Positions 18,235 through 28,241 of a stretch of DNA of 64,000 bases are shown here, piece by piece. Origin of the DNA: Bemisia tabaci (lineage: Eukaryota; Arthropoda; Insecta; Hemiptera; Aleyrodidae); NCBI RefSeq assembly GCF_918797505.1, contig NC_092801.1, forward strand, positions 17,855,731 to 17,919,730, read 5' to 3'. Each line of letters opens with the position of its first letter. Position 1 is the first letter of the stretch. The position numbers and the translations under genes were made by a program. The notes beneath the pieces were generated by a model. That model worked only from the letters and a program-made list of their open reading frames with translations. It was not told the origin of the DNA and did no database searches.

Positions 18235-20296
18235 CTGAAACAGCGGGAGGGAAATATTATGATATTACGTCTGCGAGCTTTTGAAAACTTCATATGTATA
18301 GCTCAAGTGCAGAAAGCACGTATCTTATTTGCGATGTTTCAAAATTTTCACTAAGAATTTGTTTTTTCGTACATTGAAAAAAAAATTCCGGTCGTAGGAG
18401 CCGCAATTACGAGCTACATAGACATACCGTCCGTTCCGGGCTCGAAGACCGAAAATTCCGGCTGCTGAAGGCGTAGCTTCGATTGCTCCGGATTCAGAGG
18501 CCGAAGCTACGGCTCCAGCAGCCGGAATTTTTGGCTTTTGAGCCCGGAACGGACGGTATGTCTATATAGCCTGTAATTGCGGCTCCCACGGCCGGAGTTT
18601 TTTTTCAGTGTAGATAAACAAGCCTACTTTATAGTTAAAATGAAGATGAAAATAAGGCTAAAAAACAAGGAAAGTACACAAAAATTAAAAATAAAATCGG
18701 TAAAAATTTAAAAACTGCACTCGCACTATCGCCGCTGAGGAGGAGAGGCAGCGGACCCTCAGTTAAGTAAGGAAAGTTTAAGTTTTTAAATTTTTAGCGA
18801 TTTATTTTCAGCTGTAGATCTTGACGTTTTTATAGAATATTCTCCGGACGGAGAAAAAAAGGTCAAGAAAGTTTTTAAGACGTTACCTTGACTAGTTTTT
18901 CCAAGAAAAATATAAAGTATGGCAGGAAGTTTGCAACGTTTTAAACGGACATACGTGGTATCCCACTTCGGCCATCGATGTAACTTGGAAAACGGAACTT
19001 AATCAGCCATGACACCATGAAGAAAATGGATTTGTTGTCATAGCTGATAATGTTCATGTGTTCCAGGCTTTATTTTCTTTTCTCTACTTTACTTTTTCGG
19101 TCACAATTTTTTCGATCTCAATTCGTTGCTCCTCGGACGTAAGGGCGTATCTCGATTTCCGCTTGAGCTCCAGGAAGCATGGACTTGTATGTAAATCAAG
19201 GCTCACGTGTAAATCGAGATACGCCCTTACGTCAGAAGAGCGATGAATTACAATGACGTCCCAATTAGTACATCTTGTTCCTTGGACCAAAAGATGTACG
19301 TTACCACAAAGTAAAATTGTAACCACGACTAGCAAATTAGGTAGGCTCCGTAGTCTAATATGAGCATTGTAAAAGCAAAAAACTATTTTTCTTCCGTTCG
19401 TGACAGTTTTCAGTTTCTTGTCATTTTTATCGAATTTCAAATCGCATTTCTGTTGTCACGATACTAAAAAATTCACTCACCAAATCTGCGGAACAAATTG
19501 AACGTAACAAGGGGATTTTTTTTTTCTCCCTCCAACAAAAACGCTTCCTTTATTGTTTTGAATTTGTTTGTCAAATGGTAAGTGAATTCATTGGTCTCAC
19601 GACAACAGAAAACCAATCTTAAAATTCCATACAAATGACTAGTATATAAAAACATGGAAGTATTCGATGCGATATATCACATGCCGCTCTGACACAAAAT
19701 ATGGCGTCCATCAAATTACCTTAAATATCGGCGGTGAAACTACCAAACCACGTATCTCGGTTTGCGACGTCGCAGACTTCCTGTCATACTTTATTTTTTA
19801 AATGAAAAACTACTTAACATCCAGTCTTGAAAATTTCTGTGATTTTTCCTCTTTGTGCGGAGAAAATTCCGTGAAAATTTCAATGAATGATATTGATTTG
19901 GTCTATTTCAAAAAAATAAAATGTGAGCGTATATTTTTAAACACCGCAAACGAGATACGTGGTTTGGTAGTTTCACCGTCGATGTACACCTCACCCTCCA
20001 GAGTATTTCACTCCTTTTGTATAAAATCCGTCCGTTCGTGCCATGAAAGTCCAAGAATCGTGCGACGTTTGAAGCGAACACGTAGTTTAATCCGTTATTA
20101 TCATAATAATAAGCCTGGTTACCCTAATGTTGTGGAAAAACACCATAGTGATAAATGCGCGTTACCTGTCTCCGAATCTCCGTTGTCCCAAAATCAGAGA
20201 ATGGTTTTTGCCTTGGTCGTCTTCATGTTTTGTGACGTCTGATTGAACTACGGCTACAAAGGTCAATGCTAATGCAACTGCTAGTTTTGTCGTCAT
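17967..20296 (-). CDS. Secreted MBF2-family protein, two exons (join 17967-18234, 20166-20296)
   Basis: The spliced product is 132 residues. Exon 1 gives MTTKLAVALALTFVAVVQS, a typical signal peptide, then a charged stretch and HSLILGQRRFGD. Exon 1 ends on AG before GTAACG, exon 2 starts with A after a pyrimidine tract and CAG, so phase 2 meets phase 2 to encode an arginine. Exon 2 reads VIHIEIV, later INFLQVVDMT, then GGSSSLIDGGIGAKHV and RGHG, and ends in VYIYGYDN. This order (H.L.LG.R..GDR, then I...D, then GG.G, RGHG and IYG near the end) and the length are those of the insect MBF2/REPAT family. Bombyx MBF2 was described as a coactivator partner, but most members have signal peptides and are secreted; some respond to feeding or infection. 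The exact role here is unknown. The family name is from motif memory; the splice model is unverified by RNA. Confidence 0.8.
18372..18610. mobile_element. Foldback MITE with TA duplication, in the MBF2 intron
   Basis: Ends CATTGAAAAAAAAATTCCGG and CCGGAGTTTTTTTTCAGTG, with TA outside both (18370-18371, 18611-18612). The two arms (about 105 bp) contain GAGCCGCAATTACG and GGACGGTATGTCTATA words. The same terminal signature as families C to F. Confidence 0.75.
18911..18995. repeat. Foldback family K, partial copy
   Basis: TAAAGTATGGCAGGAAGTTTGC and ATACGTGGTATCCCACTTCGG match the right half of K (compare 19740-19800 inverted). The left half is absent. Confidence 0.45.
19124..19245. mobile_element. 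122-bp foldback MITE L, copy 1 (in MBF2 intron)
   Basis: Ends CGTTGCTCC and GGAGCGATG-like complement, flanked by AATT (19120-19123, 19246-19249). The arms carry ACGTAAGGGCGTATCTCG and its mirror. The second copy, 51294-51415, has the same length of 122 bp and its own 4-bp duplication. Confidence 0.75.
19385..19720. mobile_element. Foldback family P, copy 1 (in MBF2 intron)
   Basis: The right part matches the P copy at 41120-41559: GCGATATATCACATGCCG, TGACACAAAATATGGCGTCC, ending next to TTAA (19721-19724). The left arm has diverged, and its end is unclear. Confidence 0.55.
19726..19984. mobile_element. Foldback family K, copy 2 (in MBF2 intron)
   Basis: Inverted ends ATCGGCGGTGAAACTACC and GGTAGTTTCACCGTCGAT surround a body with CACGTATCTCGGTTTGCG and GACGTCGCAGACTTCC. 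It has the same structure as 15691-15936. Confidence 0.6.
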
Positions 20297-20315
20297 TTTG
20301 AGATTATTTGAGATC
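20166..20315 (-). other. MBF2 gene, exon with start codon
   Basis: On the minus strand a pyrimidine tract ending TTTTTCTTTCCAG precedes the exon, which begins GATCTC at 20315. The ATG is at 20296. The acceptor upstream of the start codon implies at least one more 5' untranslated exon further right, which I could not place. The donor is CAG before GTAACG at 20165. Confidence 0.75.
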
Positions 20316-21034
20316 CTGGAAAGAAAAATCACGCCTATAAAGTAGGACTTATCCTAGTTTATTACACTTTCAAACTAGATGGTTTCTGGTGGTGCTATAG
20401 GGCTTATTAAGAGAGAAAATTTACACGAGTCCGTCTCTAAGAAATATCTGTAGAAGATAGAGGCAGGCAATTAAAAAGTTATTCAAGCCTTGAGAACACA
20501 AGATAAGGAAAATCTCTGTAGATGGAGAATTAAATAAATTTACCCAAAAGATAACAGAATAAAAGCGGAAATTATACAGCAGATATGTTTCGAAAAAGAT
20601 GTACTGAAACTTGCATGATAAGAACAATGTTGATAGTGGAGGAGACCTAAATCTTTTCGAAAAGCAGGAGTCTGCTGGTCGACAGAGATTAGCAGGATTC
20701 TGAATACAATTACACGCTGTCAACATTTTATCGCGAATAATTTGACAAATATTTTTTTCTACATTATTGGTGTTGCAAAAATTGAAATTCTACATCAATA
20801 TGTTATTTTTAAGTTCAAATATGATTCATCAACTGACTCGTTTTTGTTTGTTTGATCAACCCTAGTTTGCCAAACAAGTTTTTCCCACTAGTTTGCCAAT
20901 ACCGGGTCAGTTTAGAGCCGTTTTTAAAATACACAGGATGTTCTTATTCATTCGTTTTTTTTATGTACGCACGTATCTTAAATGATGTTTTACATCAGGG
21001 CTACCTAAAATTAGACTTATAGACGTAATAGTTT
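20316..21034. other. Upstream of the MBF2 coding exon; no gene part placed
   Basis: AT-rich. It should hold an intron and perhaps the first untranslated exon or promoter of the MBF2 gene (minus strand). A minus-strand frame of 101 codons (20421-20726) has no recognisable features. I could not pick a single best donor site. Confidence 0.4.
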
Positions 21035-21090
21035 TTTATTTTTTCGACAAGAAACGACGCTGAAAGTCAAAATAATGTCTCAAGAAAATT
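21035..21090 (+). repeat. Dispersed repeat Y, fragment (copy 3)
   Basis: CGACAAGAAACGACGC and AAGTCAAAATAATGTCTC match the Y copies at 1112 and 16785. Confidence 0.5.
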
Positions 21091-21187
21091 TGTACAGTGG
21101 CTCTTACCATAGAGGGTTGAAAGAATTAACGTAATAGCATGTAACTTTATCTTAAGGATACAAGAGAACGTTTTCTAAAAATGTTAA

Positions 21188-21451
21188 TTTTTTTTTTTTT
21201 TTTTTTTTTTTTTTTCATTTTTCATTTCATTGGCCTTAGTCGTGTAGACAAACAGCCACCGCTAAATGATGGGAAGATTACAACAACAGTAGAAACAGAA
21301 GTACAAAGGAAGAAACGAAGAGAAACATCCATGCCACTCCACGGTGACAAGATCTGAGACCATCAAATCTTGCCACCGAGGCCGGGATTCGAACCCGGGA
21401 CATCTAGGTCTGTGATCAGTTGCGCTAACCACTGGACCAACCGATGTCGGC
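21188..21451 (-). mobile_element. Full-length tRNA-derived SINE
   Basis: On the minus strand it begins with a tRNA-like head (about 21376-21451) with an A box GGTCCAGTGGTTAGCG and a B box GGGTTCGAATCCC, followed by a tRNA-unrelated body of about 160 bp and an A tail (T run at about 21188-21216 on plus). TAAAAATGTTAATTT lies on both sides (about 21176-21190, 21452-21466), a 15-bp or longer target duplication. Translation of the head gives RPGFEPGTSR, a common artefact in insect annotations. Confidence 0.85.
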
Positions 21452-21467
21452 TAAAAATGTTAATTTT

Positions 21468-21957
21468 AATTTTTCAACCGTCCTTGACAGGGACGAATCT
21501 TTTGAAAACGGTGGCCCATCCAGGCTATTTTCTAACCATCTGGCATCCTTCTACATTAGCGATGACAAGGTATGCTCGCATGAGACATATTATGCGGGTG
21601 AGCTACTTACAAACATAGGCATACCCAAACTCAATAATACGAAGTTGGAGAGGGAGCAATATGCGACTGTACTTTTTCTCCGTAAGCTCTGCTTTTCATT
21701 TGACGAGGTAGTTGCAAAGATTTACGCTCATACTCACGGATTATTATTGCCAAGTATTTTTGAAAAATATCAGCTATTCTTCTTCCTTTGTATGATAGGA
21801 TTGTGCGAGCAGGGAGTGGTCGTGTGTATTTTACGGAGGAAAAAATTGCGCGGTTTGGACCCATAGCATGAAATGGACGCAATTATAAACACTATCTTGT
21901 GCACGCGATTTTCTTAAAAATCTCAGGAGATCATACTTATGTGATAACCCTTCCGAC
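21468..21957. other. No gene recognised; 140-codon frame
   Basis: A plus-strand frame (21444-21866) contains phrases such as GELLTNIGIPKLNN and LFLRKLCFSFDEVV but starts inside the SINE region and matches no family I know. Chance is likely. Confidence 0.3.
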
Positions 21958-22120
21958 CAGTGGCGTGGTGTGAATTGCGATATATCGATTGTTATGCCAT
22001 TTAAACCTATGAGAAAAGATCGATTATCAGGGTGTTCGCAGCGAACACCTTAGTAATCGATTCTTTACCATAGCTTCAAAGGCGAGATATCGATAACCGA
22101 TTATTCACGCCACGCCACTG
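21958..22120. mobile_element. hAT MITE family B, copy 5
   Basis: Flanked by a perfect 8-bp duplication CTTCCGAC (21950-21957, 22121-22128). Ends CAGTGGCGTGGTGTG and CACGCCACGCCACTG. The central GGTGTTCGCAGCGAACACC is intact. Confidence 0.88.
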
Positions 22121-23132
22121 CTTCCGACCCAACTGCCAATGCCTATGTCAACGTTGCTGAGGTTGCGCATACATTCAACTGTTTAGTTGGTAGAGAGCTG
22201 TAAGCTTCGTTCTAAAATTTGCCTCAAATTTTCTATCTATTTTTTCGAATATTTTGGCAGAGCAATTTATAATGTGGGCGATTTCGGAAACTTGAAAGAA
22301 AAGGAAAAGTTGTACAATATTAGCGATGTTGACATGTGTAAACTCTGCTTTGTCGGATAGGTCTTCGTATGTGCTAGGATCATAAGAAGGACCTTAACTT
22401 CCGGGAACAAATTATCCGGGAGATCTCCGGAAAATGTTCAAAATGAGAGATTTTGAGTTCTCATTGCAAGATGCATTCTAGAAACTCAGCAGGCGCTAGC
22501 TGCCACTTTTCTGTGCCCATGTCAGAATTTTTAACTTTATTTCAACCTAACACTTTTCCCTAAATATTAAATCTGAAATTAATTTTTGTCTAAGAATTTT
22601 TAAACGCCATATCTTCCGTAAGTTTTTGGGCTTTCAGGGTCAAACTTGAGTCAAAATGTACAGATATTTCCTCTCAATTCAGTGATACTTAAAACTCAAT
22701 TTTGAATTCCTCGTAAATAAGGTCTCGTTTCACAGATCCGGTCATATGCGTCTTTTTCAAAAACTCTAAGGAAACGTTTTACTATTGCTGAACTCTGTCT
22801 TGTTAACACTACAAGAGTATGGAGGCACTACTTTATATTCTTTTAAATTTTCTAGGTGGGCCTGAAAATATTCTTGGTGCACCAATAATGGACCAAACGA
22901 CAAGTCTGAACCAGAAAAAATGTCTCTTGTTTTCTCTTCAAGATCTTACATAGAAAACGATTAAGTTCAAAAATTGACTCTTGTGTGATTTATCAAAAAG
23001 TATTTTTATCGTGAATCAAATCGAATGATATTCTACAAGTCAAGTCTCTAGTGTTTTTCCCGCTTAACCAATGATCATTGTGAACACTTACACCTACACC
23101 TGTTCAAGAAGTGAATTTCTACACTTCTGGAT
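22121..23132. other. No gene recognised
   Basis: AT-rich unassigned sequence. No terminal inverted repeats, no long frame and no partner inside the window were noticed. Confidence 0.4.
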
Positions 23133-23562
23133 GTGGGCGGTTTTACGATAACTGAAATAGTTTTGTCGCCGTGACAGATAAAACATTTTTCGGTCATATT
23201 TTTTGTAGTTATGATAACTACGCCATTTTTTTTGCATTAATCTACACAGGGTTACGTGCTCTAACGTTTTTCAAAGATTTATCGCTCTATACTTTTCAAT
23301 TTTAATGAATAAATGGCCGAAAATGTGCTGTCTGTTACGCGGACTTCACCGCGTAACACACATCACATTTTCGGACTTTACATAATATTAATAGAGAAGT
23401 AGAGCAATAAATCAGCAAAAAGCATTATAATACGTAATCCTTTGAAGACGAATGCGAAAAAACTCGAGGGATAATCATTTCTCTTAAAAATATGACCGAA
23501 ATATGTGTTGTCTGTTACGGCGACAAAACTATTCCGGTTACCGCGAAACCACCCATGTGTGA
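23133..23562. mobile_element. 430-bp foldback element
   Basis: GATGTGGGCGGTTTTACG with ATAGTTTTGTCGCCGTG at the left is mirrored by GGCGACAAAACTATTCCGG with CGCGAAACCACCCATG at the right. The arms meet near 23347 at TTACGCGG/CCGCGTAA. No convincing target duplication. Single copy in the window. Confidence 0.65.
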
Positions 23563-23617
23563 TTCGTTTTTCTTGTAAATTTTTGAAGGAAAAATTTCCT
23601 GTTTAAGTGCCGCAATT

Positions 23618-24074
23618 GGATTGCATTTTGCAAAAAGGAACTAGGAGCATTCCAGTGTCGCTAAGACTGTGCAACTTTCTTCACCCTGAGAATAAAAACT
23701 GATCATCGGTACAAGTTCTATCTTTACTCTCAATAAACTATGAATTCAAGACGGAAATCACCTTTGTAAATCTGATTTGTTTCATTATTTTATTGCAAAG
23801 CATGTATCCCAGCAACAATCCCAGCAACATTGGAATGCTCTTGGTTCCTTTTTGCAATGATGCTAAGTGCAACTTCATACTTTGCAATAAAATTGCGGAA
23901 ATTGTGAAAAACTCTGAAATTTAGATGGTAATTTTTGTCTTAAATTTACAGTTTTTAGAGAGTAAAATAGAAACTATTAAGGGATAATCGGGTTTTTCCT
24001 CCAAGACAAAAGAAGTTGCACAATCTTAGCAACATTGCAATGCTAGTGGTTCCTTTTTGCAAAATGCAATCCAC
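23618..24074. mobile_element. Foldback family M, composite copy
   Basis: Inverted ends TGGATTGCATTTTGCAAAAA and GCAAAATGCAATCCA; an internal second end (GGTTCCTTTTTGCAATG at about 23850) shows two M units overlapped or nested. Inner words GCTAAGACTGTGCAAC and TCTTACTCTCAATA-like sequence are shared with 35018-35741. Confidence 0.6.
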
Positions 24075-24663
24075 CTTGTCTAGCACCCCATTCGAGCTGT
24101 TTAAAAAATTGACTCGCGAATAAATATGGCAAAACAGGACGTACGAAAGAAAAATTTAAAATCCGTGTTTCCCGTTGTCAGTGTAACAGGGTTGCCGGAT
24201 TTGAATTATAATCAACGTTTTTCAAAGCGGAATCCGTCGAGAATCCGCCAAATTTGACGCGGCCGCGGCGGGACGGGGCCCTAATGCACGACGCCACCCT
24301 CGCGACTCTGTCAAACGCGGCGGGAGAAGCGGCCCGGAAAAAAGCGACGTATTTGTACGTGTTTACGTCGTGTAAACTCGCATCGGGCGGCGCTGCCGGT
24401 GACGTCACAGCCGGGAGCGCGCGCCTTTTTTCATCATTTTTCACGAGCCCGAGTATCGGGGTTACCTCATCGCGATGACTCAGCGGAACCGTTTCTGCCG
24501 TCTCATAATTACTGACAAGCCCCCCCCCCCCCCCCCCCCCCGAGGGGAGGGGGGCGACTTGCATTCTTTCGCCACCGTCGTGGTGATAATCATTCCGACG
24601 CTGTTGTCTGTGCGCGTGAAATTGTGGATTTTTAAAGTCAGGAGTAGCCAGCATTTTAGGCAA
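24075..24663. other. No gene recognised; CpG-rich patch
   Basis: 24240-24470 is GC- and CpG-rich and is followed by a C run at about 24520-24541. Frames of 74, 92 and 198 codons overlap here on both strands, which reflects low stop density. A CpG-rich patch may be a regulatory region; unproven. Confidence 0.35.
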
Positions 24664-25192
24664 ATTTTCGCGGGTGGATGGACAACTCGATTTATGTAAC
24701 TCTTGGGGCCCAAGAGGATGACAACGTGAAAAACGAAAATCACTGCCAGCCAACGCATCCGAAAGATTAATCAATAGGGCCGACAGCGTATTGTAGACAA
24801 GCGTATTTAAGGACTAAGACTTTGAAACTGAGGAGATGTATGAGAAATCAACATTTGGACCGCCTTTTTGGGCCCCAAGAGCTACATGACCTGATTAAAC
24901 CTAACCTCCAAATTTTCGAGTTGTCCACTCTCCCTACAAAGGTACTCTACCCCTACCTCTTTTTTCCGTACATAAAAAGCTCCTCGGAGAGTATGGACGA
25001 CTCGATTTATGTAGCTCTTAGGGCCCAAAAAGGCGACAACGTGAAAAACTAAAATCACTAGAAGAACGCCGCTGCCAACCTAAGCATTTGAAAGATTAGT
25101 CAATATGGCCGACAGCGCATTGTAGACAAGCGTATTTAAGGACTAAGACTTTGAAACTGAGGAGATGTATGAGAAATCAACATTTGGACCGC
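24664..25192. repeat. Repeat A region, duplicated block
   Basis: A block of about 195 bp (24664-24856: GACAACTCGATTTATGTA, CAACGTGAAAAAC, GCCGACAGCG, TAAGGACTAAGACTTTG, GAGAAATCAACATTTGGACC) recurs at 24990-25190 in the same order. Between them are A end sequences in reverse orientation. The result is a partial tandem duplication of a foldback repeat. Confidence 0.55.
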
Positions 25193-25438
25193 GTTTAACT
25201 GAAAGGAACCAAGCCACATCAGCAATTGCCAATTTCAACGGGGCAATTTAATTTTTTACGAGAAAACGTCTGCGCGGATCGCTTTGAAAATTTTAAGGAA
25301 TTTGATTCGTACTATGGAGAAAATTCACTGAAATTTGCACGAAAATCCGCACAGCTGTTTACGTGTAAAAAATTAAATTAGCCGATTAAATTTGGCAATA
25401 GCTGATGTGGCTTGGTTCCTTTCTGTTTGACGCGGTCC
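25186..25438. mobile_element. Foldback family N, full copy
   Basis: Inverted ends GGACCGCGTTTAACTGAAAG and CTTTCTGTTTGACGCGGTCC, with ACCAAGCCACATCAGC, GCCAATTTCAACGGGGC and TTTAATTTTTTACG words in each arm. Other N copies or fragments are at 11156, 34102, 40671 and 57770. Confidence 0.65.
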
Positions 25439-25469
25439 ATTTTATACGTGCCTTTATAATTTTTGATCA

Positions 25470-25675
25470 GTTGTGAAACGGCGGGTAATGAGAATTATAA
25501 AAATTAGTGCCACTGGATAATTCGATTTCATAGGTTGGCAGCCTTTTTGGGCCACAAGAACTACATGACCTGATCAAACCTTACCTCCAAATGTTCGAGT
25601 CGTCCATAGTCTCCCTATGACCACCTGAATTTTGGTCGATCAACCAAGTAAAGCCTTTTCGGTTGATCTGGCCGA
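25470..25675. repeat. Repeat A, inverted partial copy
   Basis: GCCTTTTTGGGCCACAAGAAC, TACATGACCTGATCAAACC and TCGAGTCGTCCATAGTCTCC are the A sequence in reverse orientation and pair with 24985-25060. Confidence 0.5.
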
Positions 25676-25768
25676 AAAAAAAGTAACTCAAAGTAACAAA
25701 AAGTAACTCAAGGTAACAAAAAATAACTCAAAGTAACAAAAAGTAATCGAAGTAACAAAAAGTAGAGT
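25676..25768. repeat. Short tandem array of AAGTAACTCA units
   Basis: About six units of 14-15 bp (AAAAAGTAACTCAAAG and variants) directly precede the next A copy. Confidence 0.6.
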
Positions 25769-26111
25769 ACCTATATAGGGAGAGTACGGACAACTCGAAT
25801 TATGTAGCTCTCAGGGCCTAAAAGGGTAGGTAACCCTTGAAAACGAAAAATGTCACTGTCATTCTTTAGACTCTAATATCAAACGAAAATGGACGAGAGA
25901 ATTCATAAGTAAGCATTCTTCCGCAAAAATGAGTAAGTTTATGCAAAAACCAAGTCAAATACGTGCTTTACCAACGACAGTCGTTTCCAACAATTCTGAT
26001 TATAAATCACTCTGTATAATTTGGATTCATAGATTGCTCACCCTTTTGGGGTCTAAGACCTCCATCACCTAACCTCAAAATTTTCGACACGTCCATACTC
26101 TCCCCATATAG
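25769..26111. mobile_element. Foldback repeat A, complete copy
   Basis: Inverted ends AGAGTACCTATATAGGGAG and CCCCATATAGGTACTCT, then GACAACTCG mirrored as CGACACGTC, and AGGGCC-AAAAGGG mirrored as CCCTTTTGGGG. This is the most complete A copy and defines the family as a foldback of about 343 bp. No target duplication is certain. Confidence 0.6.
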
Positions 26112-26779
26112 GTACTCTAACAAATAGTAACCAAGAAATTGTGAGCTGTGGAGTAAGGTTGACCACAAGCAGGAAATGTTTCAACAAGACGGAAACACCG
26201 TGAAAAGAACAGACTGCAGACTGCAGAGGCTGAGAGAAAAGCGCTGGATGAAATGATGGTCTGTGTGGGCTGCTAGAGCTTTTTGTGGAAGTTCAGACTT
26301 TCAATAAGAGCTGAGGTAAAGCCGCCTACAGCGCACTAAACTTGATCCACCTGTCCAAGCGGCTTGCTTTTTAAAATCGCGGTCCCTACTTTTGAGCTGA
26401 TAACACATGGCGGCCTTGGGGTATAACATCCTTTGGGAGCGGCAAAGGAGGAAAACATCTCATGGAGGAGAAAAATGAGAGGGAAAAGACTGTGTTAAAG
26501 TCTGGACTATCTCAAAGGTGTCTAAAATCCAGAATTTCAGGGTTTGGTTGCATGTTTTTCCTTGAGCTTTTACCTCTGTTTTGGTGCATTAACATACAAT
26601 AATAATAAAAGTCGAACAATTTGTATCTCGATTTGCAACTTTCAACTTTTTGTTTGTCTAATTTCATTTGTTTATTTACGTATTCTTTTATCCTTCATGC
26701 AGCTGTTCTGTGAAAAGTTTAAACATTCAAGTTCATCTGTATCTCTTTAGAACATAAAACGATGGCGAACATAAGACGC
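26112..26779. other. No gene recognised
   Basis: Mixed sequence with CAGACTGCAGA doublet at about 26210-26225. A 68-codon frame at 26544-26750 starts with a hydrophobic stretch but no other feature supports it. Confidence 0.35.
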
Positions 26780-27010
26780 ACAAAATTACGCGTTTAGCAC
26801 TTTGTGCGGTTAGCACAAACTTTTCCGTTTAGCACAAACTTGTGCGGTTAGCACACACTTTTGCGTTTAGCGCAAACTTGTGAGTTTCGCACGATCTTGT
26901 GAGTTTCGCACAAACTTGTGAGTTTCGCGTAAACTTCTGTGTGCGTACGATCTTGTGAGTTTCGCACAAACTTGTGAGTTTCGCACTAACTTGTATGTTC
27001 TGCACAAAAT
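26780..27010. repeat. Minisatellite of TTGTGAGTTTCGCACAAAC units
   Basis: About ten imperfect units of 19-22 bp, grading from GCGTTTAGCACAAACTT on the left to ACTTGTGAGTTTCGCACA on the right. The unit itself is close to TTTGTGCGAAAC read on the other strand. No function apparent. Confidence 0.65.
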
Positions 27011-27155
27011 TGAAGTTATTGAAGTACATTCGAGAATATGAATTTTTGGACCCTTTATTTTATATCTTGGAAAACAGAGTATGATATGTTGATATTTTTT
27101 TTACATTTTTAACCGGCCTCCGTGCCCATAACTTTGTCAGAGCCTCTACTTCCTA

Positions 27156-28241
27156 CACGGAGAAAAAAATCTCGTGCGTGGGACCCGAAGTTTAGGTCAT
27201 ATGTATCTCTGAAGTTTTCAGATTGAGCATCTGAACACTTATGTCTATAACTTATAGCTGTCGAGGTTCGGATCACAGATCTGAAACTTCAGTTCTTACA
27301 TCTGAAGTACTACGGGTGTGAGAACCGAAGCACTTCAGATGTGTGATCCAAACCTCAACAGCTAGACCTAAACTGTTTAGATGCTCAATCCGAAAACTTC
27401 AGAGATCCATATGACCTAAACTTCGGGTCCCACACTGGAAAAAAAAGTAGCTCGAAATAAATCAAAATCAGCTTGAAGCAAGCTGGAAAAAATCTTAAAT
27501 TTGCCGCCAAGAAACGTATAGCTTGAAATAAGCATGGCCGTGCTGCTTGAAATTAGCTACCCGGCGGAATCTTAATTATTTTTCGTTTAATGCTCGGATC
27601 TAATACTAAAAACTGAAAGTTTAATTCATTTTTCATAAAATTCCGTAACATAGGGATAGAAAGTTACTGATTCTTCGACATGGATCATGTTGAAGTCGTC
27701 GTGCTTTGCCGCGGGTTTTGTTCTGGGTTTGCAGCACTGTGTTAAAATGCGCGGCTTTTGGAGATCTCCTGGAATGACTTGTGAATGTAGGAATGTATAA
27801 CTTAATACCCGTGTCGAAAATGAAGGCGGAGTGGTTACAATCCAATGGAAACTTAATTCAAGAAGTTGGCTGCAAACTTAATTTAAGTCTAATTTTTTCA
27901 GCTATTTCCAAGATTCGTGTCATGCTTGAAACCAGGAATCTTGAATCGAGTATACATTATCTTGAATCAAGAAACAACTTCCTAGAATTAGCAGCCACGG
28001 TGGCTTGATGTAAGACTCAGCAAGTTTGACTCAAGATTTTTGTGCTGCTTAAATCAAGCTAGCAGGTGATCCAAGCTATAAGGTAGCTGCAATGAAGAAT
28101 CTCGAATCTTGAATTTAGCAATAAATTGCTTGTTTTAAGATAAAAATTCTTGAATCAAGCTGATTTTTTCTCAAGATTCCGAGACGGCTTGACCGTAGCA
28201 GACTTTTTTTCCAGTGCACGCACGAGGTTTTTTTCTCCATG
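27156..28241. mobile_element. Foldback MITE family C, copy 1, interrupted by D
   Basis: Begins CACGGAGAAAAAAATCTCG and ends TTTTTTTCTCCATG, with TA outside both ends (27154-27155, 28242-28243). Arms carry GGGACCCGAAGTTTAGG and its mirror. The right arm is split at GGGTCCCA by element D (27433-28216). Confidence 0.75.
27433..28216. mobile_element. 784-bp MITE family D inside C1
   Basis: Ends CACTGGAAAAAAAAG and CTTTTTTTCCAGTG; CA on both sides (27431-27432, 28217-28218). Removing the element and one CA restores the C arm exactly as in copies C2 and C3, which proves a 2-bp duplication. The body is rich in CTTGAATCAAG and GCTTGAA words, as in family E. No coding frame. Confidence 0.8.

Noticed and set aside
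21376..21451. tRNA gene on the minus strand
   Set aside because: The tRNA-like head is joined to a body and A tail and flanked by a long target duplication, so it is a SINE.
24178..24774. 198-codon minus-strand frame as a gene
   Set aside because: It spans a C/G run and a repeat A copy, and overlaps three other open frames; low stop density in GC-rich DNA explains it.
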